From the NCBI GenBank assembly GCA_037954325.1, contig JBBMNZ010000030.1, positions 10,364,501-10,428,500 on the forward strand: DNA of 64,000 bases, given 5' to 3'. Position numbers and translations under genes: made by a program. Below, one piece after another: positions 48,416 to 60,547 of the stretch. The notes under the pieces are model-generated. The model was not told where the DNA came from. It made no database searches and worked only from the letters and a program-made list of their open reading frames with translations. This DNA comes from Fistularia commersonii (Eukaryota; Chordata; Actinopteri; Syngnathiformes; Fistulariidae). Numbering within the stretch: the first letter of the stretch is position 1; the number at the start of each line of letters is the position of its first letter.

Positions 48416-51400
48416 ATGGAACAGGTATGTGTATTTCTAATAGATTATTGTTAATTGTGTATACTTTGTTGGCAAAGAGGTTGATAACTTTTAGCATTAT
48501 AGAAATGTGTCATATTCGGTTTTATGTGATTACGCTCTCTTTCACAATCTAGCCTTGCTAGCATTGTGCAGTTATCAACGGGGCTAAACATACAGTATAG
48601 TGTTCGCTTACTATTGCATTACTATGCAATTCTACAATTTGTTACTGCTATGTTTTGTTTGTAGTTTGCTAGTAAACAAAGGTAAAAGATGTTGCTATTT
48701 TAATGGTAAAGGCATGACCTAAAGTTTAGCAAATTAGGCTGTGGGGATGATTATGCTCTCACAATTTAGCCTTGCTAGCATTGTGCAGTTATCGGCGGGG
48801 CTAAACATACAGTACAGTATTCGCATACGATTGTATTACGACGCAATTCTATCATTTGTTATGGCTATGTTTTTGTTTGTAGTTTTCTAGTAAACAACGG
48901 TAAAAGATGGCTCTATTTTTTTCTCGATAAAAGCATGACCTGAAGTTTATCAAATTAGGCTGTGGGGATTTTCTGGATATAAGCACCAGGCTGGGGGCTG
49001 GGCTAAGTTTTGATGGCTTGTTTTGTAAATGGAACAGTCTGGAGAAAACTTTACGATGAGAAGTGAAACCTCTTCAAGGGAAGAAAACCAAGTCTAGATG
49101 CCACGAGAAATTGATTTTGACAAAATTTAAACTTGACCTGGATGACTGAGAACCTCCACAGACAAAATAGTTGATCTTGCCCATGGCCATTTTTAGTCTA
49201 ATAGTTGTCAACAGGGTCTGCAAATGGATGACCGGGGCCTTTGCACATCCACTGTCTGTATGGGCTCTCTCTAGGTTCTCTGGTTTCCCAACCACTGACC
49301 AAAAATATTGAATCTGAGTTATTCATAGATGAGAATGAGAAATTAAGTCTGCATCTGGTCCAGTGATCGACTGGCACGGCTTGTACCACACCTATCGCCA
49401 AATGTTCGCTGTAATTTGCTCCGGCTGGTAACGATTCTCAACTTGAGTGAAGTAGAAACTCCAGATTTCTTTTTACAATTGGTCAGTTTTAATGATGTCA
49501 TGTTTTCTAAATCACTACAGAGTATGTCCCGGTTGCCAGTGATGTCGAACAAACGCATGCAAACGTGCAGCTCACAAAATACCAAGGACTCCCAGCCTGC
49601 AGAGGTAAAAAGGATTCACTTTATCTTCTCAAATAAAAATCCCTCCTATTTCATGACTAATCACTTGCACCCTATTGTAAGCAAAACCAAATTTTCACCA
49701 GGTAATCTCGTGATGTTGCAAGTACTTATCATTGTCATGTTCTAAAATATCAAAAAAGGTTTAAAACAAGCCCATGAAGGTGTTTTTTAATATTGTTTAA
49801 GATGTTTTCGTGGCAGCAAGATAGATTTTTGTTTGTTTTTCTCCCCCAGAGTAGTTGTTATACATTTACTTCTATGTCCATGAATACGATTCTTTAATGA
49901 CCATACAGTCGGCTACTTTAGACTGCTGATTGCGTTCCCCTTAGTGAAAGAGTTCGTCTTGGTACCGGTAATTATTTTGTAGGTGGTAGGACACTATGTT
50001 GACTTTGGAGTAAAATAGCTGCAAAGATCTTCACGTCAAAAACCATTGCTTGGAAAACTGCATTTCCCTAAAGCACAAGGCTTCTCGTCTTATGGGCAAA
50101 TCTTGCTCAGATCTTTAATTCCCTTGGTAGTTGCGCCACTGAACATCCATTTTATGAATGAATGCTATGTTTTTGGAACTTTAGTTCCTTCTTCATGCTT
50201 GGTGTTAGGGAAACTGGCTCAGCAGTCGCCTGGATCATTCTTTGCTTTGGGTTCTCTTATGAACTTAAATTGAGCGGCGTAAAAGTAACAGCATCTTTTC
50301 ATCCTCAGACGGATGTCATCCCATTTTGTTTGCAGAAGAGCAACAGTTGAACAGAATCCTCTTGCTATATATAGACACATTCATCCAGGCAGATATCCAT
50401 CCTCTTTTGCTGTCTTGAGCTTAAACAACAAATCACTAGCCTTTTACTGAATACTTCCTCTAGCTCTGATGTGGTAATGTATTCTTCTCAAACTAATATA
50501 GTTTTGTTGAGACAGCTGTCGATGCTTGATATGGCCTGTGAAATAAAACGTGCAAGTGTTGGGAAGTACCGGTAGTTTGACACTGTTTTTGATAGGGAGC
50601 CTTTTTGCTCGTTTAAGATTTTAGAATATGGACTTGTGGCAGGATGAAATAGACCCATTTGCTGGCGACGTGGCCAATATGGGCTTGAGTATCACTGAGA
50701 GGAATGATCTTGGACTCTGGCCCTGACTCTTTCCAACACTGTGCATGTATTAGTAGCTACTACACTAATACTTGATGCAAATGTGTGTGGAGATCTATTG
50801 CTTGAGACTCATAGCTATTATAGCTAGTTAACGTGATCATCACGGTAACTAGCTATAATAGCTACAAGATAGAAAACATAAGAGATTGTTGTTGTTTTTT
50901 TTTTATTAATGCTAAACCAGCTTTTTGGTCAATATATACAGCAGATGGATCAACCGTGCTGAGTTTTCATCCTCCTTGTTTACACAAGTGTTTGGTCCTT
51001 ACAGAAAAAGATTCGTAAGGATCAGGAATCTGTCAAACATGAAGCAGCCACGATAATCGGTACCAAGCGGAATCCTATTGCAGCAACGAGGGCACCTCTT
51101 TGTAAGTTATTTTGCTCTAAGATTTTCTACTTGGATGTATGATTTCACTTAGTCCTGCAAAACCAGCACTTACGGTACAAGAAATTCACACATTGAGATA
51201 AAATTGCTGTAATTTAGAGAGAGTAAACAGAGGAGATGGGGAAAGTATGGTGACAGAAGTGATGGGAGGATCTTCTGAAAGATCAGGGACGAGACAAAAC
51301 AACAAAAAAGCATGTTAGCAGCTACCTGAGAGGATGTGTGTTTAAGTAGTATCCTCCAGTTTGGGAAAAGGCGCAATTAGCCCTAAGGGTGACCTACCTA

Positions 51401-54400
51401 TATGTAAAAAAATTGGGTTGATCCAATTCTATTTGATTTGCAACTCAGTCTTTGTCCTTCACACAGCCAGGCGACCTGTCGCTGCAACCGTGGCTGCCGG
51501 TCCCTCCAGAGGTAAGAAGAACCAGGCTGCCGGGCAGGGAATGAATATTATTTTAGGCCCTGTTAACACACTGAAACACACCTGCTGAAACACACCTGTG
51601 AACACAATTGTGTTAATTTCAGGTAGTAATAAATCTCTGACAACTAGTTACCAGATCACTCAGGTTGAGCTCAGTATGAGGTGTGTCCCGGACCAGGGAG
51701 TTGACTAACCCATACCCAGATTCATGGATGAGATTTAATGTTGATGTTTCAATGAGCTAAAATTTTTCTTTGCTTTTTTAAATTGTCTATTAAAAGCAAA
51801 TAAAAGGTTCTGTTCTTAGACACGTTCTTATCTTCTCAGGTGTTCTGAAGTCTTCAACATCTTCAAATGTAGCAAAGGGGGGAAGCATGAAACACCCTGT
51901 TGCACCAACCAAACCAGGTAAGAAGACAGGTCTGGTAACATCATTGTATTTGTTGTTTGTGTGCGGTTAATGACATTCTTTATTGGAAGCGGGGGGGAGT
52001 CGGCGGGCTCCATGGGACCTCAAAGGGAAAGTAAATGACATGGAACAGAAAATTCACAACTATCAAAGCAAGGTCAAAACCGTGAACCAGGAGAACGAGA
52101 CCCTGAAAGGCACCATGGCTCGATGCCACACAAAAGTGTCTGAAATGGAAAAAGATCTTTCAATACAGCGGAGTCAAATCAGGTACAGCTACCTAATCAT
52201 TGAACTTTTTTTTGTTTGTTTGTTTGTTTGTTTTCTAAAGACAGGTATGTTTTATTCAAACATGTCTGTTGAGTGTCTCAATTATTTGTGCCCTTTTATT
52301 TTTAGTGACTATGAGGAAAAGCTGCAGGCACTCATTGGTGTCCAAAGTCAGCTGGACCAAGCATTAAATGAAAAGGCCACTCTTCAAAAAGAGCTCTCAA
52401 ACTTAGAGAGCAAATACAAAGTCATGGAGACCCTCCGGGACAGCCAAGAAACAGAGCTGCAAACTCTCAAGGTGTGGTTTCTGCTTTCGAGTAGGAACCA
52501 AGGCTACACAAATATCAATCACAAAATATACAAAAGATATTCTATTAAACATACAAGGCTGGCATATGACCGAGGGCCAAAAGTCACTGATTATGAAGCA
52601 TGCATATTTAAGTTTTGTATTTTTTGCTCCAGATTAAGCTCTCAGTCCTTGAGTCGACACAAGCTAAACAGCAGATGAAGCTCAGAGATACAGAAGAAGA
52701 GGTCAGCTCCCTCCGAGAAATTGTGGCCAAACAGAAGGATGAACTCCACGCTAAGGAGATGGAGCGGCGAGTTCTCCACAACACTATCCAGGAGCTCAAG
52801 GTAATGATAATGATTATACATTTTCTTTGTGGGTGCCTTTTTAAACACATACGGTCACCCTACAAAAAGTTAAAAAGATCAGAGATTTTTCAAGTTTTGT
52901 CTTGAAGTTTGAGACAGTTGGAGGAGCACCATGATTTTCTCTCCATGAGGCAGCCAGAAAGACATTCCACTTGGCTTTTCACTTCTATTCAATTTTCCTC
53001 AGTTAAAAATCTGCCATTGGCGGGACCCAGATGGGTAGAGTAATGTGGCTTCAACTTCATTTGTTTACAAAATTAAAAAATTCAGGTGTGTCAAAAGGTC
53101 TATTGAAAGGCAAGGTCATTCATTTAATTCCAATGTGGACAGTGAACAGTCTTGTGCTGGGTGTTTTGTCATATGTTTCTGTTTAAAAACACACAACAAA
53201 TTGACCTCAAATGCAAAAGACTGCTAAAGTTATGGGTGGTAATACCATTGCTATTACATTGAATGGTAATTTGCTTCAGCTCATGCATAGTTAGACAATT
53301 TAGCATCTACAAATTTCAAATCCTCTTTTATCACCTTTTGCTTTGCAGGGCAACATCAGGGTCTTTTGCCGTGTGCGCCCCCTGGCAGACGGAGGCCTCA
53401 GTAAACACATAAATCTGCCGGCCAGTGATGACAAAAAAATTACTTTGGCCAAAACTGAAGAGGTAAGGCTTTAGTGAACAGAAATCCCAAGTTTTAGATC
53501 AGGTTATTCATTTATCAGAATCATCCTTCCAGCTTCTGTTGGCCTGAGAAGAACTTTTATGCTTTTTAAAAATACTTCCATTGGGGAATGAACAGCCTAT
53601 TTCAAGCTGCTAGTAACCAAGGACAAGATGGATGTCACATAATATTCTATAGTGGTGAAATGTATGATTATGATAATTCTGATGTCCTTTTTTTTAACAT
53701 CACACTGAATTAATAGCAATATTTAATCTGAAAATGGGGTGGTTATTAGATGCATAGAGGGATTGGAATTTTAGGTATCTGATTGAACATCTCCAATCTT
53801 AAAGTATGCCAAGTGTCTTCCTTACCAAGCGAAACACTTTTTACTTTACCAAGAACTAAACTGCTCCTTCTCTCATATTTAGTCTCGCACAGGAAGAAGT
53901 GCAGACACTCAGAAGAATTACAACTTCAGCTTTGACCGCGTTTTTGGTCCTGGCATTTCACAGAAGGAGGTAAATTATATATACACACACAGTAGATAAC
54001 AACACACAGTCTTACCTTGTTGTATTTGTGGATTTTATGGTGGATAGCCTCCACTTTCAATAAGAATTGGTTTATATGACCCCCTGATTGCAGGTCTTTG
54101 AAGAGATTTCATTGCTGGTGCAGTCAGCGTTGGATGGTTACAACGTCTGCTGCTTCGCCTATGGGCAAACAGGAAGTGGAAAGACATACACGATGGAGGG
54201 AGATGAGTTTGACGAGACCCGCGGTGTCATTCCCAGAGCTGTGCAGCAGATCTTCAGAGCGGCTGAGAAACTGGAGGAACAAGGGTGGGAGGTTGGTTTT
54301 CATTCATTGCTATGAATGAAAGCACAAGGAAGGAGGCAGTGGACATTTAGAATAAACAAGCTCAGTCTTAAGTGGCGGACTTCCATTTTGGCTCGAGCAC

Positions 54401-54919
54401 GTACAAACATTTTAAGTTTACAGGGGAACAATTATAGTTCTGACTATGTAGTTCTGTACGAAACATCGACATGAAAATAAATGCAAGTTCTGTGTCAGTT
54501 CCAATTTACAGCAAGCTTCGTTGAGATCTACAATGAGACCCTCAGAGATCTCCTGTACACCGGCAAGGCCAGCAAGAGGCCTGAGCATGAGATCCGGAAG
54601 TTGACAAACAATGAGGTGACAATCACCAATCTCACCTACGAAAAGGTGTCCAACGAGGATCAGGTACAGTGTGCTGCTGTCTATTTCTTTTAATGGCGTG
54701 AAAGTTTAGCTGTGGTGCTATAGAAGCTGGTACAAAATGATTACAAATCATTTTTCAGGTGCACTTCAAATAGTTTGATTTAGGAAAAAACATAACCTAC
54801 GGAGTCATTCATCATAATTACGCCGTGATTTTAAATACAAGCTGAGTTGAATTACTTCAGTTCTTTTAACTGCTGTTTGTGTTTAACTTACTTGTAGGAA
54901 AACAGGTTGTAATTATGTA

Positions 54920-54951
<32 letters not shown>

Positions 54952-57900
54952 TCAAAGCCAAACAGAATCTAATATGCATGCCCGACATATCCACCTCTCT
55001 GGTGTGTAAATGTTTTGCATAAAATCTTTCTTCGTTGCATGTGCATTCCTCTCGCAAGGTCCTTGGGTTGATTGCCTTGGCCAACCAGAACCGCTCCACA
55101 GCGCAGACAGCCCAGAACGACCGCTCCTCTCGCTCCCATTCAGTTTTCCAGCTCGACATTGAGGGAGTCAACACTGGGAGAGATGTCAGATGCAAGTGTG
55201 AGTTCCAGTTTCAGCCAATATGGCTGTCACCTTTGTATATAAAGCATCAAATTGAATTTGCTAGTCTTCTAATGGAAAAGCACTGCTCACGTTTCTTATT
55301 ACAATTCATTCCAGCATATATTCAAAGTCTGTATGATCTTTTGAATGTCTAAATTAAAAGATTTAACAATTATGTCAGTATTTTACTCCTATGACTTAAT
55401 CTTAATTTGTAGCCACTCTCTGCCTGGTGGACTTGGCTGGCAGCGAGCGTATGGTGAAGAGTCAGTCACAGGGAGATCGCTTTAAGGAGATGACTGCCAT
55501 CAACTGCTCCTTGTCCAACCTGGGCATTGTCATCGCCGCACTGGCCAACAAGGTCAGTCAGAAAGAAACTGTTTGACCACGTTCAGTGAAGTCTGACAAA
55601 ATCAAAATGTTTTGTCCTTGTGTTTGTAAAAAAAAAATAAAATAATTGTATTTTCTAGGAGAGCTACATTCCGTACAGGAACTCAAAGCTCACATATCTC
55701 CTGCAAGGTTGCTTGGGTGGGAATAGCAAAACGTAAGTTTCAATTGTCCAGCCCTTCCGAGTGACTTTCTAAGTTTTATGTCTCTTGTGTTCAAGGTTGT
55801 GAACTATTGGTTTCCAAATTTTAGAGAAAACTTGATCCGAAGAATGTCTATTTGAGAGCCAGATTAGATCAATATGATGCAGTTCACAGGAAAATTAGCC
55901 TTTTTTTTTAATTTTTTTTTTTAAGCATTTGGCCATCTTTTTCTTAATGACATGAACTTCAACAGTTTTTCTAAGTTACTGAATATGTTTTTTTCTTCTC
56001 TTCTGCGTTGCTCTAGCCTCATGTTTGTCAACATTGCCCCGGAGTCAGATAGCTTTGGGGAAACCCTCAACTCTTTGAGGTTTGCCAGTAAGGTCAGTGG
56101 AATCTATCATTGTTTGAGTACCCCTTCAAGGATGATTTTCTCTGCTGTGTTTTATTAGTTTTTCCTATTTATTTTTTCAATTTCATGTGTGCAAATAGAA
56201 ATGGAATCTTATCCCAATTTTGTTGAACAGATAATAAAACAAAGATATAAAAAAAAGGGGGGGGGGGGGGGTCATCAAGACTCCGCGCAGATGCCTGGCA
56301 GTAGAATGCTGGGGTTTGAAAGGTCAGGAGAATCACTAGAAGGTTTAGCCTGGCACAGAGGGCATCCTGTCACTGGGAAGGAAGACAGTGAGCGCAATGC
56401 AGGCCCTGCAAACTCAGAAAGGATAGAAAAAGCGAGGTGGCCCCCGTAAAGACTCAAAGGAAGAAGGGAAAGAGATGCCCTTGTAACTACCGCGACTGAA
56501 GCTAACTTTTTAAATCCTGACTTATTCCCTGCAATGGGGGGTTCCATCGACATTGGGTGAGCAGGCTGAAGTGTGACACAAAAGAATGCCAAGCGTGCTA
56601 GTAGAATATGTACTAAGAATCAAATAATTTTAAAACTGCTAAACAAAAACAGCCATCCAAACAAAAATGAAAACTGGTCAGTTGAATCTGGTGGAATTTA
56701 TGACATTTCCAGTGAGTCCACTGACTGGGGTTAGTGAACCGGGGTCACGTGAATCATCTGATGCAGTAGTGTTTCTGGTGAGTTTGCCTACTCGAGTCAG
56801 TGGACTGCTTCAAATGAATCATTTGCATCAGTTTTTTTTTTTTTTTTTGAGTCCTCTCACCTTTTGTGCTTAACAGCCAACCAAAGGACTGGTTAAGGGA
56901 AACCTAGGACTCTTAACCCTCTCCAGGCAGATGTTGCAGATTTGCGACAGCTAAATGCTACTTAGCTAATTACGCCACAACTTAATTTGAGCCTGAGAGG
57001 GTTAATACAGAACGAAGATTTGAATCAGGAACCATCCACCTCTAGCCTGCAAGCCCCCAGTTAAACTATTCACTTGGACACCAATTCGCTGACCTTCGTT
57101 CACTTGGTCAATCATTCAAGCAACAGTGTTGGATCGCTAAAGTTCTCCTCAGTAAAGTTAGGACATGCTTTATAAATTTATCCAGAAAGGTGGGAAAAAC
57201 AATACTTAAAATATTTAGTTTTATAAGCTAGGCAATTTGCAGCTACAATGTTACATTGGGGAACAACCCCATTCAGATATTTTGTCTGATAATGTCAAAG
57301 CTGTATCAGTACTAGTCTGCCTTTTATATCATTCTTGTTTGGCTTTCTACATCATCTCATGTCAGACAGAAAGAGAGTGTAACTGAGATACTTCACGGTC
57401 ATGAACATAGTTTGCTCACTCTGGCAGAACAGTGAACTGTTCTTTGTGCACATCATGCAAAGTGCAAGTGATGCCTGTCAGGCAAGTATCTTGAACTTTG
57501 TTACACTATTAAGTGCTTGTTGTTCTTAGATGCATGGTTGTTTTGCCTGACAATGTGATTCAATTTGAGGAACTAACATGTGATTTTAGAGTACTAGTAT
57601 TGCTTGCAGTATTTGCTTTAAGAAAGCAGGTAGAAAAGCACAGATGGAGCTGCATTGTGCATTAATAGACCTACGACAGGGTGCCGAGAGATGAACTATG
57701 GGATTGAATGAAGTCTGGACTGGCAGCAGTATGTTAGACTGATGCAGGACAGGAATGAAATTAAGGTTGGTCACAGCTGCCGGAATGTCTGAATGCAAGG
57801 AACCGATGTGGAATGTTGAGATAAAGAAGGTGGATGATTTGAAATACCAAGGGTCAACTTTCAAGTGCAATGGAGAGTGTGGAAGAGGTGAAGAAGCAGG

Positions 57901-60152
57901 TCAGAACAGCAGAGCTGGAAGTAACCGATGATTTTTAAGTTCTTTGGAGGGATAAGTATGGACAGGATCAGGTCAATCATATGTGTGTCATGAATATACA
58001 GGCAGGTCAACAAGTATGTGATCCCTCTATAACTTTACAAGTTCTCCCACTTAGAAATCTCACATTTGCATTGTTGGTGCATTTCCTCTGAGAGACAGAA
58101 TTAAAAAAAAGGTATGATTTAACAATTTATTAGTAAATTCTGGGGTCAAATAAGTTTTTGATCCTCGAGTCAAACAATCTCAATAAAGCTATTACAGAGG
58201 TCAAACAGTTCCTGTAGATGCAGCAGGGATTTTGGCCCTCTTCTCCGTACAGAGCTCTCAAGTTTCGTGGCTGTAGCTGAGTTTCAACTTCCTCCAAAGA
58301 TTTTCTATTGAATTTAGGTCTGGAGGCCAGCTGGGCCACTCCAGAACCTTGAGATGCTTCTTACAGAGCCACTCCTTGGTTTCCCTGGTAGTTTTCTTCA
58401 GGTATTGTCATGTTGGATGACCCAGCCATAGCCCAGTTTCAATGCTCTGACTGAGGGAAGAAGGGTTTTGCCCAATATTTCACAATGCATGGCCCTGTTC
58501 ATAATCTTAATACAGTGCAGTCCTCTTGGCATCTGTGCTGAAAAACACCCCCAGAGTATAATGATCCCATCCCAGGTATGGGATCATTGGCATGATACTA
58601 ATCCTTCTTCCTCCAAACACAGCCAATGGCGTTAAGAACAAAAAGTTCTATTTTGGTCTCATCCAACCACAAAACTTTCTTGCATTTGTCCTCTGAATCA
58701 TCCAGTCCCTGGCAAACTTTAGACGGGCCTTTATATGGGCTGACCTAAGTGGGGGAACCTTCCGTGTGATGCATGATATTAAACCATTATGTCTCAGTGT
58801 ATTACTGATAGTAGCCTTGGGAACGGTGATCCCAGCGGTCTTCTAGTCATTGACCAGCTCCTCCCGTGTAGTTCTGGGTTGACTCGTCACCTGTCTTAGC
58901 ATCATTGATACCCCACAAGGAGAGATCTTCCGTGGGGCCCTAGGCTGAGGGACATTGACAATCATTAGCCTCTTTGATTTTCTGACAAAGACTCCCAACA
59001 GTTCTTTTTTTTCACCAAGCTGCTTAGCAATTGCTCTGTGGCCCTTTCCAGCTTTGTGAATTTTGTCTGTCTTTTGACAGCGCTTTTGTTTTGCTCATGT
59101 TGACTGCTACACTTGACAGATTGTGGGTTGCACAGGTGTCTTTAAGAAAGAAAAGAACTGCAAATACTTGCTACTCAATTAGAATTGAGACTCTAAAAGC
59201 GGAGGAACAGGTCCTTGAGGCTCAGAAATCTGGAATGAATCAGACAAGCAGCAAGTTAATAGCAATGACATGGGAATACAGTGATTACCTAAGGCCCAAC
59301 AGGACAACAACAGTCACAACCCCAAACACAAAACTAATCAATAGCTCTTGCTTGCCCAGATGGTAATAGTAGTCTCTTGTAATGAGCTGATCAGGGGATG
59401 TTAGGTTACAGGGATGGAAGGGCCGTTTCCGATGACTATTCCGTCAGACCCGCAATGGTTTTGCGGCCATCGGCATGAGTGAGATGTTTGCCTTTGCCAT
59501 GTGTACCGGAGTTGCGGGAAGGTGAGAATTAGTTTATTGAAGCGTTGGGGGGGCCTTAGAATAAAGTATTCGACCCTTTGTTCAACACGTGGTGGTTGAA
59601 TACAGAAATAAGTTTCCAGTAAAGTCTATACTTGAGGCACAACATACATGATTTTCAAAATACAGGGGGCAATGCTAAGGCTTTTTTGAAACTTTGCTTG
59701 TTCACTAAATAAATTCTCAATCCATTGTTCAACCTTATATGAAACTTGATAGTCTGGCTCAAACAACTTCTTGTTCAATACAAACAGTATTATTTGGGGG
59801 CCACATTAAGGACAGGGATTTGTTATGAGTGAGCTTCTGCCTTATATGAATGAGAATGGACCAGTTTAATCCTCATTAGCTTGAGGCCACTAAACAGGGC
59901 TGTGAACTGAAGTTCAGTTGGTGAACTTCTTTACCTCACTTAAAAAAATACATCATCTTACTCAGTCAGCCCCGGGCCTGCTGCCCTTTTGTGGCTGGTA
60001 CACTGCAATGAAACCGTAAAAACTGCATGTCAGACATGTTTTGGAGAATGTGAATGTCACAAGAACATATATAATTTTAACTAGTCTTTCATTTACTCTC
60101 TTCACAGGTGAACGAGTGCGTGATTGGCACTGCAACTACTAACTGCAAATGA
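48416..60152 (+). CDS. kifc1: Kinesin-14 motor KIFC1 (HSET), 17 coding exons, 625 aa
   Basis: Minus-end-directed kinesin that crosslinks and slides spindle microtubules, focuses poles and clusters centrosomes. Coding exons: 48416-48424, 49521-49604, 51005-51101, 51467-51511, 51840-51917, 51990-52182, 52306-52471, 52633-52800, 53349-53462, 53883-53969, 54094-54291, 54499-54663, 55059-55197, 55413-55552, 55659-55732, 56017-56092, 60108-60152. Borders are AG/GT and phases join with no stop. A basic tail (residues 1-105) binds microtubules; a coiled-coil stalk (about 110-280) ends in the kinesin-14 neck ELKGNIRVFCRVRPL; the motor follows to the C-terminus, with P-loop GQTGSGKT (371-378), switch I SSRSH (491-495) and switch II DLAGSE (521-526). 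It ends VNECVIGTATTNCK, close to human. The first exon holds only MEQ; an ATG in exon 2 (MSRLPVMSNK) is an alternative start. Confidence 0.94.
48528..48969. repeat. Tandem duplication of about 221 bp in kifc1 intron 1
   Basis: Unit 1 is 48528-48748 and unit 2 is 48749-48969. They share gccttgctagcattgtgcag, ggggctaaacatacagta, gtaaacaa and aaattaggctgtggggat in register, with scattered substitutions and small indels. There is no coding potential. Confidence 0.9.
49040..49170 (+). repeat. Dispersed repeat, copy 3 of 3
   Basis: Contains gagaagtgaaacctcttcaa, gacaaaatttaaacttgacc and gatgactgagaacctccaca. The same family occurs at 1195-1300 and 13240-13400. In kifc1 intron 1. Confidence 0.5.
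50812..50864. repeat. 53-bp near-perfect palindrome in kifc1 intron 2
   Basis: Arms of 26 bp around a single central base (50838), with one mismatch (50831 against 50845). The left arm begins tagctattatagctagtta and the right arm ends taactagctataatagcta. It lies about 140 bp upstream of kifc1 exon 3. Confidence 0.95.
54094..54291 (+). CDS. kifc1: kifc1 coding exon 11, P-loop exon
   Basis: Encodes residues 348-413, VFEEISLLVQSALDGYNVCC then FAYGQTGSGKTYTMEG. Lys377 and Thr378 of GQTGSGKT bind the phosphates and Mg of ATP. Donor GTTGGT is weaker than its neighbours. Confidence 0.93.
55059..55197 (+). CDS. kifc1: kifc1 coding exon 13, switch I
   Basis: Encodes residues 469-515, with AQNDRSSRSHSVFQL: the conserved kinesin switch I motif NxxSSRSH that senses the ATP gamma-phosphate. 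The preceding intron contains a poly-T run of about 27 at 54921-54946. Confidence 0.93.
55413..55552 (+). CDS. kifc1: kifc1 coding exon 14, switch II and microtubule-binding loop
   Basis: Encodes residues 515-561: LCLVDLAGSERMV (switch II) followed by INCSLSNLGIVIAALANK, the start of the alpha4 microtubule-binding region. Both motifs are intact, consistent with an active motor. Confidence 0.93.
56256..56270 (+). repeat. A-run followed by long G-run
   Basis: About eight A then some fourteen G in kifc1 intron 16. Homopolymer junctions of this kind are prone to sequencing and assembly error. Confidence 0.8.
57605..57975 (+). mobile_element. RTE-like LINE fragment, plus orientation
   Basis: Contains cctacgacagggtgccgaga (the reverse transcriptase YDRVPRE word), QYVRLMQDR and, later, a GSTFKCNGECG-like word corresponding to GSTVQSHGECG in the element at 6613-9770. 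The region between these words is deleted and frames are broken. Confidence 0.6.
57995..59250 (-). mobile_element. Tc1-like transposon, second copy, inactivated
   Basis: The left end carries gcaggtcaacaagtatgtga then gttggtgcatttcc, as in the copy at 32828. Reading the minus strand gives the same transposase order: a helix-turn-helix region near 58980-59050, a Trp-x-Asp-Glu-type first catalytic motif near 58650-58680, and the C-terminal part near 58330. It is crossed by stops. It lies in kifc1 intron 16, opposite in direction to both kifc1 and the first copy. Confidence 0.82.
60108..60152 (+). CDS. kifc1: kifc1 terminal coding exon
   Basis: After acceptor cttcacag the frame reads VNECVIGTATTNCK and stops at TGA. 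The peptide matches the human KIFC1 tail (VNQCVIGTAQANRK). The 4-kb intron before it holds a LINE fragment and a Tc1 element. Confidence 0.9.
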   Translation: MNECVIGTATTNCK

Positions 60153-60484
60153 ATGGCCTCATCTATTTTACAGTTATTCTCCCAGGGGCTGTGACAACCC
60201 CCACCCCTTTTGTATACTGCTTCTGCAATGGATGACTTTCTTGAACAGATCAGGTCATCAGACATGCTTCGCAACTGGGGGAAGAAAGAGAAATGTCCAC
60301 CTGGCAAGCTAAGACAGGCATATTATGGACAGGTTTCCTATTTTATCCAAGTTATCTTTGATTACTACTATTAATTTCTGTCTTCCTTTATACTGGTGGC
60401 TTCTTCGCATGTACTCCTATAGGTTATAGGCTTAGCTTTCAATTATAATATGCCTTGTTTCAGGTCACTTGCAAATTGTTTCAT

Positions 60485-60490
60485 AATAAA
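60485..60490 (+). terminator. kifc1: kifc1 poly(A) signal
   Basis: Canonical AATAAA (ttcataataaaggttg), 333 bp after the stop codon and just before the next transposon begins. Cleavage is expected some 10-30 bases downstream. Confidence 0.7.
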
Positions 60491-60547
60491 GGTTGTTGAT
60501 CAGATATTAGTTGTGGCTTAAGTGATTGTGATCATTATATACACAAA

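Noticed and set aside
56275..56592. Frames in both directions within kifc1 intron 16 near the G-run
   Set aside because: No family resemblance; kifc1 exon 16 splices cleanly to exon 17 across this region.
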